Shown here: piece by piece, positions 1 through 11,477 of the stretch
Position numbering within the stretch: the first letter of the stretch is position 1
How the letters are laid out: the number at the start of each line of letters is the position of its first letter
NCBI GenBank assembly: GCA_029204225.1
Contig: CM055098.1
Location: 2,169,106 to 2,233,105, forward strand
Reading direction: 5' to 3'
DNA from: Diphasiastrum complanatum
Lineage: Eukaryota > Streptophyta > Lycopodiopsida > Lycopodiales > Lycopodiaceae
DNA length: 64,000 nt
Notes under the pieces: generated by a model
Told to the model about the DNA's origin: nothing
The model's database searches: none
What the model saw: only the letters and a program-made list of their open reading frames with translations
Made by a program: the position numbers and the translations under genes

Positions 1-470
1 TAGACATCAAAAGAGATGCCTCTCCACAACTTGTATGTGAGTCTTCTATGATACAACTGGTTTGAACTTCTTGTGTCTTCTTCTTGAAGTTAGAAGGATG
101 AGCTGACTCATCTTCTACTCCACCATAGTCTTTGTTCTTTGCTTTTTTCTTGGTGAAGGCACGAGAGTACTGGTTCTTAATCCTCTTTCTTGACTTGATC
201 TCGGCTCCTTGAAGGTTCTTCAGAGTCTCCCAAGTCTCCTTTGCTGAGGTGCATGAACTAATCTCTCTCAACATCTCATCAGAGATGTTCAATTTGATGA
301 TATGTAGAGCAATTCTTGCCCTCTTCTTGAATCTCTGAGCCTCATCAAAAGCTGTAGGTTCAACTTCAGTTCCAGTTACAATATCCATTACACCATAGAG
401 AATCAACAAGGATTCTATCCTATCCTTCCAAACTGAATAGTTAAAGTGTATAGTCTTTCACTAGCTTGAA
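1..470 (-). pseudogene. Ty1/copia gag fragment (UBN2-type), runs off the window edge
   Basis: The minus strand reads open from about 470 to position 1. It gives a typical Copia Gag start, with YSVWKDRIESLL and GVMDIVTG, then RARIALHIIKLNISDEMLRE and CTSAKETWETLKNL. These are the hallmarks of the UBN2/retrotran_gag_2 domain that forms the virus-like particle shell. A basic Lys-rich stretch follows and the frame continues past the window start. No ATG in good context was found at the upstream end, so the 5' end is probably lost. Nearby Copia Gags at 31.4-32.0 kb and 19.6 kb have the same architecture. Confidence 0.75.
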
Positions 471-693
471 AGAGACAATCTCCTACAGATGCCATGAATG
501 TGAAGACTCTTGTAATTGGACTGCAATATGTTTGAGCTTGTTCCTATCTGACTTAGAGTTGTTGCTCTCTTTCACTATAGGTATGTTCAAAAATTGTACT
601 ACCTTCCTATGTGAAACACATGCAACTGTATTTGAGACAGATCTCAAATATTCCACAAGACAAGCTAACTAGATCAGATACACAAAGTGCTTT

Positions 694-1003
694 ACGAAAG
701 CAGCAAATTTAATCCAGTCTACAATCCACAACCACACACAAAAGGAGGGAAGGGCAAGATCATAAATGCATCACTCAAGAAACAAACATGATCAAAGAGC
801 TCAATGGATGCACCAAACTCGTGAAGGTTCTTCTCATTTCAGCATGGAGTTGATACAATTCACAAAAAGCTCCTCTTCATAAAGAGGGAGTCCCTTAAAT
901 AAGCAAGAGAGCTCCTTAGGTGGCATCCTAGTGGAATTTTCACATTTCACAAATTACAAGTGGAATAATGCTCTCCACTAGAGGTCACCATCAAAAGGTG
1001 GCT
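694..1003. repeat. Dispersed direct repeat, copy 1 (about 310 bp)
   Basis: This stretch matches 11478-11788 with scattered substitutions, in the same orientation. Both run from GAAAGCAG(C/T)AAATTTAATCC to GGTCACCATCAAAAGGTGGC. Each copy sits beside a minus-strand Copia relic, so it is probably an LTR or leader fragment of one family. That assignment is inferred, because neither copy shows a complete TG...CA unit with a primer binding site. Confidence 0.7.
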
Positions 1004-3540
1004 CACTCTACTTTCTTTGAGAGGGGTCTACTTGCATATAATACGTTTGCCCAAAAATACTAGTTCCTACATGGTCATTCCATCTTCCGGGATTCACCAC
1101 AAGGCTTACACAGTTCTTGCTTGCCATTCCTAACTAGCATTTCTCGGCTCTCATACTCAGCTCTCAGTCTTCATTCATCTCGTCTTCTCAGAGACCTCCT
1201 CGGTCTAAGGAGAGAGGTGCTCTTGAGTTGCTCTGTCCGAGTATCTTGAGAATTCGTTAGAATTAGCCAATATCATCCCACCCCTAATGTGTTGCAGGGG
1301 CCACTACAACTCATATTGGACGATGTTGCTCCACTTTGTATTGGCATCTTCGATCATCACTTGGAAAAGCGTAGATCCTTGTTCGCTTACATAAAACCAA
1401 GTGCTTATTGTCGCCAGTCTTTATCACAAAAACTATTTTTTCCGAATTGCTGTAGTTTAACCAGAATGTCTTATTGTTGCAATTGGTTGACATTCTCAAA
1501 ATTGGAGAGCTCTCGACCGACAGCTTCACAACTTGCATGCTTGAGTGCTTTCCATGTGTCTCTTTGTTTTGTCACTTGTATCTGCCATTGACAGTTTCAT
1601 CTTTGGTTTCTTTGTAGATTCTATCTTCTGGGAGGTCTGTATCCTCCATTTGTCTCTGGGTGTTTCCGTGGTTCTTCTCCCAGTTGAAGTTCTAGTCTCA
1701 AGGAAAACCTTTGATCTACAGGTTGCACAAACTTTGATTATCAGTCTCAAGGGGATGGAATCATAAAAAATTGGTGGTAGGAACAGTTTTGGATGGACGG
1801 TTTGATAACGATAAGAAAACATGATGAAGGCTTGGTGAAAGGATGAAGGAACTGATAGTTCTACAGTTGTAGGCTTGGACCCTTGCAATGTCAAGCTTTG
1901 ACCACCACTTGCTGGGTGAGGAGCTTGCTTTATTTGTAGGTTCACGGTTGTCTTCATCTGTCATTTTCTACAGCTCTTTCTTTTGATCTGTTACTTTTGG
2001 ATCTCTTTGGGCTTCATAAGGGGGGATTCAATTATCATTACTCCAGAGAGTTTCTTTTGATCAAGATTGATCTGGCTCATCTGTTGCTTAAGTTTTGTCC
2101 TTTCCTCCTCAGCTTCTTTGCTTGATTTTTTATGTCTTCTAGCTGCTTCGCTTGCTTTTGTAGGTCTTCTTTTGGATGATCAACCATTGTAGGTGGCAAT
2201 TGGTCTCGGCAAGACATTTGCAATGATCTTTCAATTGCTTCGGTAGGACTATAAAAATTAGGGATTTCTCAGAAGAACAGTAAACTGATGATAAAAAAAT
2301 AGATGGAGGGAAGTGTGGTAGTGACAACGGTAGATGGTGTGGGCGATAGGCATGAGAATGGGCGCATGGTAAGAGGCCAGTTGAAGAAGGAGACTGATTT
2401 TCCAATGCTTGTGTTTTCTTTTTCTAAAGGATCTTCGTTGTGACTGGGATACTTCTTCTGATCGAGTCGCTTTGGATTGCCCATCTATCTTCTTAGTCTT
2501 GTCGTTGTCGAATTTGGGTTTGTGACCTTGGCTGTCGATCTTGCTGGTGTTGTTGTTGGCAGCGTAACTGCTCCAGTGGGTCCAAGCAGGTCCACTCTCC
2601 CCCCCCCTAAAATCGGTGGGGATGTTGGTACTGATAAACTGGTCATGCTCATGTTTGGATCGGCGTGTGGAACATGTAGTTGAAAACGTGTTGAACATGT
2701 GACTGGTCTAACTATGGAACAAATTTTAACTAAATTTGTTTCAATCTTGCTGTAGTTGACTCAAAAAATAATATGACAATGAGATGCAGTAATCAACTCT
2801 AATTTGACATGGACTTCTCATATGTCTCAAAAATCCTAAATTGTTGTACAAGGGAATCTGAAGATGGATAGATAAATGAAAATGTATTCTGGAGATGCTC
2901 TACAGAAGACTCTCGTGCAATAGCTATTCCTCAAGCAAAAATCAATCACACAAAATAGGTGAAGAGAAACAAGAAAATAAACAAACGTTACAGAGAGTGA
3001 GAACTGTATAGCACTTGTGGAACAAAACTTGCATTCATCAATTGATAATGTACCTTGATAGTTGCAATATTTTAGTTATTTTGTAGAGTAATGCGATTTA
3101 CTCTGACATGCCCTTGTCAAAACAAGGCAGGGTTGGTTACACTAAATCTACCATCATTGATAGTAGATGTTGTAAGATATAGCTTGAGATGCAGGTATGG
3201 ATGAGGTACTATGTCATGAGGACCTCTCTGAACAAGAGATTCAGAACCAAATCTCTATCTGGATTTCTGAATCCTAGATTTATTATGTATTGGCACATTG
3301 GAAATCATATTAACATATGGAAAGACAAATAGATTTGAGGTTGTAGAAGGGGGGAAAAACTGTCAATTCCTTGTGGAGGTTGCTCTTGGTTGGACATTGT
3401 AGCAGATGACGGAATATCGGTTTCACTTTCTTTCGACAAGGACTCATTTCATATTGTCTTTTTTCATTATGGAGCTGGCGTATTGTGTCGTATTGTAGAA
3501 GTTTTCTAGAAACTTCTCGAGTGAGCAGCAGGTTGAGCGG
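1004..3540. other. No recognisable gene
   Basis: Short open frames occur on both strands (for example 1311-1538, 1526-1957 and 2258-2698, minus). None shows a domain I recognise and they overlap one another. Position and strand suggest decayed 3' flank of the gypsy gag at 3.5-4.9 kb, but no protease or reverse transcriptase motif is visible. Confidence 0.4.
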
Positions 3541-3547
3541 GAGGGTG

Positions 3548-4890
3548 CTATAGTGCTCGTGTTGTTGTCGTGAAGATCCTATTGTGATTCATAACTGATG
3601 TGACGGGAAGGTAGGACCTTAGTTGGTTGTTTTGGACAATCTTTGAAACTGTGTTTTCTGATACAGTCAGGACACTCAGCATGGTACTTGGTCTTGACTG
3701 GACAATCAACCATGAAGTGGCCAATCTCACCACAGATGAAACATCTGGTGTGCAATGGCCCTTGTATAACGGCATAGCCATCTTGTATGGCTAATGGTTC
3801 TGGACTTTCTGGTGGGTAATCATGATAAGTCAAGGAATGTCCAGAATGTGATGGTTGTGCTTCATATTGTTGGACCGTATGTGCTTGGATAGGCGGATAT
3901 GAAGAACAAGCATCAACAAGATGCGTAGCCCGGCAGTGTGGGCACCATATTGTTTTTCATCTATAAGGTACCTGTGCAGGGTTTGACTGACCAGGCATAC
4001 TGCTTCGAATAGACTTCAGGGTAGCTTGAAACTCATTGGTGAGTTTCTCCATCTGTAACTGATGTTGTTTATTAAGCAACTCCAACTGGAATTTCCAAAG
4101 CTGATCTCAGGTGTTCTCGATCAGTTTTGACTCATGGACAGGAGCACGTGTGCTCGTCTTTCCCTGGATTCGTCAACATATGATCCTTCGTCTTCTTCCT
4201 TGATGGCATCAGACATAGCTAATTTGAGGCTCATATATTCATCATTGGATTTAAGCTCACGTCTAATCCATCTTTGAAGGCCGACTAAAAACCAAATGAT
4301 GAGCATCTGTTCGGAGGGTTGTTCTTGTACTTGACTTTTGAGGTGTTTGAAATGCTCGATATAGTCTCGTACACGCTCATCCTTTGCCATCTTGATGTTA
4401 CTCAATTTGAGAAAAGAGCTCTCTATCAAACGAAAGGGCTTAAAATGCTTGATAAAAGACTCTTTCAAAATTGACCAGTCTATCTTTTCGTCATGATCAA
4501 GGTTGAAAAACTAATCACGTGCTTTGGCGATCATGGTCATCGAAAACAGCTGGACCATAGCATTGGGAGATGTTTCACCATACACATCACATGCATTCTC
4601 AAAGATTTGCAAAAATCTTTGAGGTTCCGAACTATCGTCAAACTTTGGTAGATCTAGCTTGGGTGTACGTCTTTTAAAATGAGCTCCGTGGATAGCAAGA
4701 ACTCCATTAGGGTTGGTTCTGACCTGTGAGGGCTCAGCACCAAAAAAATGAGGTCATGCACGTGAAGACTCAACTCTATCAAATTCTTGTCCTTCGAACA
4801 GGTTTGTGGATGGCTCTTGGAGTTCGGCCCGCATTTGATAGAACCTATGACGTCTGATTTGTTCAGCGACAGGGGACCTGACTTCATATG
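3548..4890 (-). pseudogene. Ty3/gypsy gag relic with three Cys-His knuckles
   Basis: Reading the minus strand from about 4650, a Retrotrans_gag-type domain is seen: PKFDDSSEPQRFLQIFENAC, then an in-frame TAG in KARD-stop-FFNLD, then DEKIDWSILKESFIKHF and AKDERVRDYIEHFKHLKSQV. A helical linker follows, then three small zinc-binding patterns: CPHCRATHLVDAC, CFICGEIGHFMVDC and CPDCIRKHSFKDC. The capsid-like domain followed by knuckles is the normal Gag order; three knuckles in a row is more than the usual one or two. Stops and frame changes show it is dead. No gypsy pol follows directly, so the element is truncated. Confidence 0.75.
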
Positions 4891-4939
4891 GATAATCGTC
4901 TGGAATTTCCAGATCTTGTTGTTGGTCCATTGGGTATTG

Positions 4940-6219
4940 GTGTTTTTGAATTTGTTTGTTTTTTTTTTTGTGGTCCCTACGGTTTATGGTTTACGGTCTG
5001 GTGTGGTTTACGGTTACGGTGGGTTGCTGTTATTTGCAGGTGTTTGTGGTTAGTGGTGATTTGTGGTCTGGTGCGGTCAATTGCGGGTTTACGGTGTCCG
5101 TGTGTTGCGGTGAAGGTTGCCGATGGTAGTCGTAGGGCGAATAAGTGCGGTTGGATGCGGGGGCACTATGTCTTAGTGGTGACTATGTTGGTGACGGTTG
5201 ACTACGGTGGCGACGGTGGACGGGTGGTGTTGAATGTAGTGATTGCGGTTGAGTGCGTTCTGTGGCGGCTGGATTCGTTTGGGACAGATGTATGTGTTCT
5301 GTGACAACTAAATGCAGTGGGGCGATTGAATGTAGGTTAATGTGGTGGCTACAGTTCTTGGCAATCAGTCTGTTTAGTGTGGTCTAGGTGGATGTTTACG
5401 GTTTGATTGTGGGTTGGTGCTGGTGAATGTAGGTGCTTGTTTGCTGTTGAAGGTGGCTGGTGTTGTTCAATGTTAATACTACGGTGTAAGGGTTGGGGAC
5501 GGTTAATTGTGATACTACGATTCAAGGGATGTCACTAGGGATCACTGCGGTTGCTACGGATGTAAGGTGGTGGCAATGGCTGTAGTGCGGGTCAGTGCGG
5601 GTGAATGCGTTCGGTTACGTTTGTGGACGAATGGGTGTTGGTTGCGATTCCATGCGGAGGTAATGAGGTGAGTTATGCTCGGTGGGTTATAGTGGATGTG
5701 GTGATTACGATATACGAGGAGCAGTTGTTTCAATTGCGATTTCAACGACTTGTGGCGGTTTCAATGGCTGGGTGCAGTTTCAACGACGCTATGCGGATGT
5801 GGGTAGAGGGTGGTCTGTTGGCGGTTGAAGGTGGCCGAGGGTAGTCGTAGGGGCCATATGATTGCAGTCTGTTGCGACTGTGATGGGCGAATGTGGTTGG
5901 GTGGAGAGCTATTGTGATGGTATGCGATGGAGGTGGAAGGTTGGATTTCTTTGATGCAATGCAGCCAGTTGCGGTGTAATGTGTGAAGGCAGAGTGCATC
6001 AGATTCAAACGGGGATAGACAAAGTCAGATGTAAACAAAGGTAGAGGGCGGTAGATGCAAAGAAAATGCGAAAGCAATGCTGTGTGTGGTATCTGATGGC
6101 TGGTGTGCTCGTTGTTTGGCATGCATGTGGTCCGGCTAAGATGGTGATAGATTGTAGTGGAAGGGTCTGTGGGCCGTCGCAAGGTGGTGAGAGGGTAGTC
6201 AGTTGTGGTGGGCCTAATT
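4940..6219. repeat. G/T-rich strand-asymmetric degenerate repeat region
   Basis: For about 1.3 kb the plus strand is poor in C and built from loosely repeated words such as GGTTTACGG, TGCGGTTGA and GTGGCGG. Long open frames on both strands (4888-5304 plus, 5742-6182 minus) arise from this composition and look like no protein. It grades directly into the 24-bp minisatellite, so both may belong to one satellite-like block. Confidence 0.6.
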
Positions 6220-6690
6220 GCTTTGATTGAGATCTGATAGAATTTCTTTGGTCGAGATTTAATAGGGACCCGTCAGTCAAGATCTATCTGAAAATTGTTG
6301 GTCGAGATCTAACATAGGAGGCGTCGATCGAGAGCTGACTGATAGCGTCGGTCAAGATCTAACTGAGGGCGTCGGTCAAGATCTGACTGGTAGCATCGGT
6401 CGAGATCTAACTGAGGGCGTCGGTTGAGATTTGACAGATAGCATTGGGCGAGATCTAACTGAAAACGTCAGTCAAGATCTGACTGATAGTGTTGGTCGAG
6501 AGCTAACTGATGACGTCGATCAAGATCTAACTGAGGGTGTCGGTCAAGATCTGACTGATAGCGTCGGTCGAGATCTGACATAGGAGGCGTCGGACGAGAT
6601 CTGATTGATGGCGTCGGTCAAGATCTAACTGAGGACGTCGGTCGAGATCTGACTGATAGCGTCGATCGACATCTAACTGAGGGCATCGGT
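6220..6690 (+). repeat. 24-bp minisatellite array, left arm
   Basis: From about 6296 there are some 16 consecutive units close to GTCGGTCGAGATCTGACTGA plus four more bases, with less regular units before. Two unit types alternate: one ends GACTGATAGC, the other AACTGAGGGC, making a 48-bp higher-order unit. Two 26-bp variants carry ACATAGGAGGC. The array breaks at 6690/6691 where a Copia LTR starts, and resumes after 9914. Confidence 0.9.
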
Positions 6691-7302
6691 TGTAAAATTC
6701 ACACGTGTGGGATGCCCTACACATGTACTTTTGATCTCCTAAGCCCAATAATACCATAAAGATCAAACTAGCATTGATTGACAATAGGAAAGCTGATCAT
6801 ACAAGAAATATTATTGTGTTACAAACAATATCTATCAACAAAATATGAAACTAAGTACAATAAATGTCTCAACTCGCCTAGAGAGAGAATATGAATGTAC
6901 AAACTCGAGTAGAGAGAGAGGGCACAAAGAGCTTGTCTCCAAATTTGCATTACACACAGATTTCATCATCTTCTCAATGAGAGTACATCACATATATATA
7001 GATCCATGGACTCTTCTCCTACTTTGAGTTGAATTGGAGTTATGAATCCACCTCTCAAGCTATCTAGACTTATTCAAGCCACGTCAATATGTCTAATTGT
7101 GCCACCTAGTATTTTCATGCATTAAATGTGGCATGCAAAGTACAAATGGCAATTCCTATGGTAGCTCGAGTTTCTACTTCTACCTACCTTGAATATTTTA
7201 TTCTAAGATGAGTCTTTACTAAGCCAAAAGAGCTCAATTCATCTTTGGCATTTTTAGGACCCCTACTTACAACATTAGATAGATTTTTCCAATATTTCAA
7301 CA
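6691..7302 (-). repeat. 3' LTR of family B element
   Basis: In plus orientation it starts TGTAAAATTCACACGTGTGG and ends ATTTCAACA, next to CTCCTCCTAAAAAT, the complement of a polypurine tract. A TATATATA stretch near 6992-7000 is the likely promoter TATA box, read on the minus strand. Its length is 612 bp, close to the 605 bp of the family copy at 43313-43917. Confidence 0.9.
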
Positions 7303-9369
7303 CTCCTCCTAAAAATGTATCTAATGTGGATCAAGCATCGATCTTGAGATAAGACCAAGATTAGATCTATGCTTTGAGAAGACACTTTTGCAAAGTGGCT
7401 TTGTGAGAAGATCAGCAATACATGAAGATGTGTCGACATGTTCCAAGTTGATTTCACCTCCAATGAGCTTTTCTCTTACAAAATGGTGTGCCACTTCTAT
7501 ATGCTTGCTTGTTGCATGAAAAATCGGATTGTTTGCAAGAGCTTGGGCCGATATGTTGTCACACTTGATTAAGGGAAGATCATCCTCTTTGATGCACTTT
7601 AGCTCCATGATTAACCTCTTGATCCAAAACACCTCTTTAGTTGCTGTAATGAGTGCTTTGTACTCGGCCTCACAAGAAGATAGAGATATGGTATCTTGCT
7701 TCTTTGAAAGCCAAGACACAAGATTGCCTCCAAGAAAGATAGTATATGCATTAATGGACTTTTGATCCATTTTATCACTTGCAAAATCGAAATCCGAATA
7801 GCCAACAATGGTTAGATCTTCATTCTTGTACAATAAACCATAATCTTGAGTAGAAGATACATATCTTAGAACTCTCTTGGCCATCTTCCAATGTTGGATG
7901 TTAGGATCTTGCATAAATTGACTCAATTTGTGCACACAATAGCTCAAATCGGGTCTAATGATAGTAAGCCAAATTAAGGAGCCTATAAGACTCCTATAAA
8001 GTGTGATGTCCTCGAAGGATCTTTCATCACCTTTAATAGGGTCTTTTACATGTTGCTCCATGGGAGTATCTATGCCTTTACAATTTTGCATAATGAATTT
8101 TCTCAACATAGAAAAGACATATCTAGATTGACAAATAAAAGCATACTCTTCATGAAAATCAATCTCAAGGCCTAAAATGTAATGGATCTCTCCTAGATCT
8201 TGCATTTTAAATTCTCCTCCTAATGCATCCTTAGTTTCTTGAACTAGCATCAAACAAATTCCACTAAGAATAATGTCATCTACATAGATTAGAAGAATGA
8301 CAATATTACTACCATCAAACTTTAAGTACATAGAAGGATCATAGTCACTAAGCCATAAAGACTTCTAAATAGCAAACATAGCTTAGATTTATCCTTGATG
8401 AATCCTTGAGGTTGTTCCATGTATATCTCCTCCTCAAGATAGCCATTCAAAAAAGCGTTGGAGACATCAAGTTGATACAATTGCCACTTAAAAAATAGGG
8501 CAAGAGAGATTATGATTCTTATTGTCGCCATCTTTGCTACAGGAGCAAAGGTTTCTTCATAGTCAAGGCCATATATTTGTGCAAAGCTTTTAGCACATAA
8601 TCTTGTCTTGTACTTGTTGATGGAGGCATCATGATTGTACTTGATCTTGAACACCTACTTGCATCCAATGATGTGCATGTTAGGTGGTGGATCCACTAGC
8701 TCCCATGTGTGGTTGGTGATCAAGGCATCATATTCAATCTTCATGGCCTCATGCCACTCCTTCGTATTGAGGGCTTCTTGGACATCTTTGGGCTCCTCAT
8801 GAGAAACAAAATAAGCATAAGTGGAATCAAGATCCACTTGTTTTCCTTTGTCATCATAAGTGAGCCTCTTAGGCTCGGATCTCTCCCTCATGGATCTTCT
8901 AGGAGTGAAAATCCGAGGACTTCCATCTTCAAATCTTGACTCCTCCATAAGTTGATTGTCTTCAATAGCAATAGGTGATAGATTTTAAGGTTGCTTGATT
9001 TCGGCCCCTCCAAGATTGGACTTTTCTTTTTCATGAAAAACTACATCTCTACTTTCAATTACTTTAGAAGTAGAGAGCATGTAGATTCGATAGGCTTTCT
9101 TGTTGGATGAATATCCAACCATTACTCCTTTGGCTTGCACAAGGATCATCCTTCTTTCTTGTTTCCAAGGGAATATGGACAAAGCATATGCATCCAAATA
9201 CTCTAAGGTGATCAACCTTAGATTTATTCAAATAGAGTGCTTCATATGGTGACTTTCCTCCAAGTGCAACATGGGGGAGTTGATTGCAAAGATAGTTTGA
9301 ACAATTGATGGCCTCACCCCAAAAGTCTTTTGGCAAGGATGCCTCAATTCTGATTTTAGACAAGTTCAT
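7303..9369 (-). pseudogene. Copia pol remnant: integrase C-terminus, RT, RNase H
   Basis: From the right, the minus strand encodes an integrase tail (EASLPKDFWGEAINC, HLRVFGCICFVHIPLETRK). A linker follows, then the RT start (EEPKDVQEALNTKEWHEAMK, NHTWELVDPP). A TAG interrupts GCK-stop-VFKIK. Next come DYEETFAPVAKMATIR and FLNGYLEEEIYMEQPQGF, a short deletion that removes the QAPRSWY segment, and IVILLIYVDDII with the catalytic YVDD intact. RNase H follows with SLSSCEAEYKAL, CDNISAQALANNPIFHA and KHIEVAHHFVREKL. At least one nonsense codon and frame changes at 8331, 8654 and 8948 make it inactive. Confidence 0.9.
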
Positions 9370-9439
9370 TTTGGTTAATGGAGTCTCCTATGCATGACAA
9401 TTCTCTATGGAGGTCTTTAACTCTTATTACATAAGCTGA

Positions 9440-9634
9440 GGCACATTCATCACTTCTCTGTTAGAAGTCTAGAAGTATTCTTTGCCTCATAGATGGACTT
9501 GAAAGTATCCCAAGCATCTTTGGCATTAGTACAGGCACCAATTTCTCTTAAGATGTCATTTGAGACATTCATTTTAATATAATGTAGAGCCATCCTAGCT
9601 CTCTTTTTGTACTTTGAAATTTCTTGAAGAATTT
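9440..9634 (-). pseudogene. Copia gag remnant of the family B element
   Basis: The minus strand gives YKKRARMALHYIKMNVSND, then ILREIGACTNAKDAWDTFKS, and ends at a stop after SRLLTEK. This is the middle of a UBN2-type Gag. It is fused on one side to a truncated LTR and on the other to integrase-tail sequence, so deletions removed both ends. Confidence 0.8.
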
Positions 9635-9914
9635 GTGTTTTGAGTTGAATTGGAGTTATGAATCCACCTCTCAAGCTAGATTTATTCAAGCCACCTCAAT
9701 ATGTCTAATTGTGCCACCTAGTATTTTCATGCATTAAATGTGGCATGCAAAGTACAAATGGCAATTCCTATGGTATCTCAAGTTTCTACTTCTACCTACC
9801 TTGAATATTTTATTCTAAGATGAGTCTTTACTAAGCCAAAAGAGCTCAATTCATCTTTGGCATTTTTAGGACCCCTACTTACAACATTAGATAGATTTTT
9901 CCTATATTTCGACA
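9635..9914 (-). repeat. Truncated 5' LTR of the family B element
   Basis: Matches 7029-7302 of the 3' LTR, from TTTGAGTTGAATTGGAG to the terminal ACA. It keeps only the U3-side portion and lacks the TATA-like stretch and everything downstream, so it cannot drive transcription of the element. Confidence 0.85.
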
Positions 9915-10800
9915 GGTCGAGATCTGAGTGATGGTGTCAGGCGAGAGCTGACTGATGGCATCGGTCGAGATCTAACTGAGGGGGTCGGTCAAGATCTAAC
10001 TGATAGTGTCGATCGAGATTTGACACAGGAGGCGTCGGCCGAGATCTGACTGATGGTGTCGGTCGAGATCTAACATAGGAGGCGTTGGTCGAGAGTTGAC
10101 TGATAGCGTCGATCGAGATCTTACTGAGGGCGCCGGTTGAGATCTGGCTGATGGACGTCGGTTGAGATTTGACTGATGGCGTCGGTTGAGATCCAACTCA
10201 GGGCCGTCAGTTGACATCTGACTTATGACGTCGGTTAAAATTTTCCTGAGGGCCGTCGGTCAAGATTTCACAAGGCACCATCGGTTGAGATTTGATTGAG
10301 GGCCGTCGGTCGAGATTTCACAGGGCACCGTCAGCTGAGATTCGATTGAGGTCCATCGATCGAGATTTCATAGGGCACCGTCGGTTGAGATTTGATTGAG
10401 GGCCGTCGATTGAGATCTGACACTAGTTGTCGGTTGAGATTGGAAGCGGATCCCGTCAGTTGAGATCTGAGCGACTTCCATTCGTTTAGATCTGACTGAT
10501 GGGCGTCGGTCGAGGTTCCAGAAAAAAGGCTTCGGTTGAGATCTAAAGCATGGCCATCGGTCGAGATTGGAATGAGGCCGTCAGTTGAGATTTGATGGAG
10601 TACCGTCGGTTGAGATCTGAGTAGAAACCGTCGGTTGAGATTTCAATAGATTACCATGGGTCAAGATGTAACGGATGACCGTCGTTTGAGATCTGAGAGA
10701 GTGTGTCGGTTGAGATTCAATAGAATGCGTCGGTTGAGATTGGACACGAGCTCTCTGGTTGAGATTTCAACACAGAAGGGGCTCCGGTTGAGATGTGATT
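9915..10800 (+). repeat. 24-26 bp minisatellite array, right arm
   Basis: Continues the 6220-6690 array: first units such as GGTCGAGATCTGAGTGATGG. It drifts after about 10130 into a longer variant family with GGGCCGTCGGTTGAGATTTG and CACAGGGCACCGTC. Units become irregular past about 10650. The left and right arms were one block before the Copia insertion. Confidence 0.85.
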
Positions 10801-11477
10801 GTGAGGGGATGGGTGGAGCATGGACAAGGTTGCGGGTTTCTGATGTAGAAGGTGTTGGAGTTCAATGGGCAACGGCGTCAAATGTTTACAGATCTCCTGA
10901 TCCAGAGGATTTGTTTACTACGGTTCTTTTTCTTCTTGTTTACAGCTTATACGGCTTGGTATTTTGCTTGTTACCAGGCTTCAAGGCATTCGTTATGTGT
11001 GCTCTTGATCTTACAATGCCAAACCAGACAGAAGGGACAGATTCTCATTGTAGTATAGCTTTTTGTCCTGCCTGTCAGAGGACTACTCAGGGTCGAACTC
11101 TCTTGAACACACTTACATTCATACATAGATGCAAGCCAAGAATGCTTATTCACATATTAGAGTGCAGCCCAAATGAAGATTCGACAGATTCTACAGCTAT
11201 CTACTCTTAAAAACAAACTGAATCAGAGCCTAAGCATTACTAAACTGAGTTACACTTGCATGAATTGACAAAACAAGAAACAAGAACTAATCTACAGCAT
11301 TTTAGGAGTCCAAGAATCAAGAAACCAACTAGCATTTTGATTCTTGGAACCCCAAGAACATCAAGAACTGGACTGTAAGAGATATGCAAGAACTACACCA
11401 CAGATCTAGCCTATTTAGTTTACCTGAATGCTGGTTTCTACATTAATCCACAAACAAGAAAAGAAGCTAATCCACTC
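10801..11477. other. No recognisable gene
   Basis: The 184-codon plus frame starting at 10656 begins inside the degenerate minisatellite and runs into sequence with no domain that I recognise. Nothing else is visible up to the dispersed repeat at 11478. Confidence 0.4.

Larger units (their letters stand above)
6691..9914 (-). mobile_element. Deleted Ty1/copia element (family B) inside the minisatellite
   Basis: The element is read right to left. The 3' LTR is 6691-7302. The 5' LTR survives only as its first 280 bp (about 9635-9914), joined directly to a gag remnant. Integrase C-terminus, reverse transcriptase and RNase H remain; most of gag, protease and the integrase core are deleted. Minisatellite units lie on both sides. 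The flanks share only GGT, so I could not define a clean 5-bp target duplication. The same family recurs at 39029-42491 and 42492-43917. Confidence 0.9.

Noticed and set aside
1526-1957. 143-codon minus-strand ORF near the gypsy gag
   Set aside because: Overlapped by other frames on both strands and without any Pol motif; left as unassigned.
4888-5304. 138-codon ORF and its minus-strand partners (5554-6280)
   Set aside because: Composition artefact of the G/T-rich block; frames overlap on both strands.
6527-6784. Octapeptide repeat protein (LDRRHQSD-like) on the minus strand
   Set aside because: Product of the 24-bp minisatellite, whose period is a multiple of three; no start context and the array continues without coding sense.
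6681-9920. 5-bp target duplication for the family B element in the minisatellite
   Set aside because: Flanks share only GGT (CATCGGT left, GGTCGAG right); in a tandem array such short identity is not evidence.
6220-10800. Possible CRISPR-like array
   Set aside because: Units are contiguous without unique spacers and the DNA is plant nuclear; it is a minisatellite.
10656-11210. 184-codon plus-strand ORF
   Set aside because: Starts inside degenerate minisatellite units and shows no recognisable domain.
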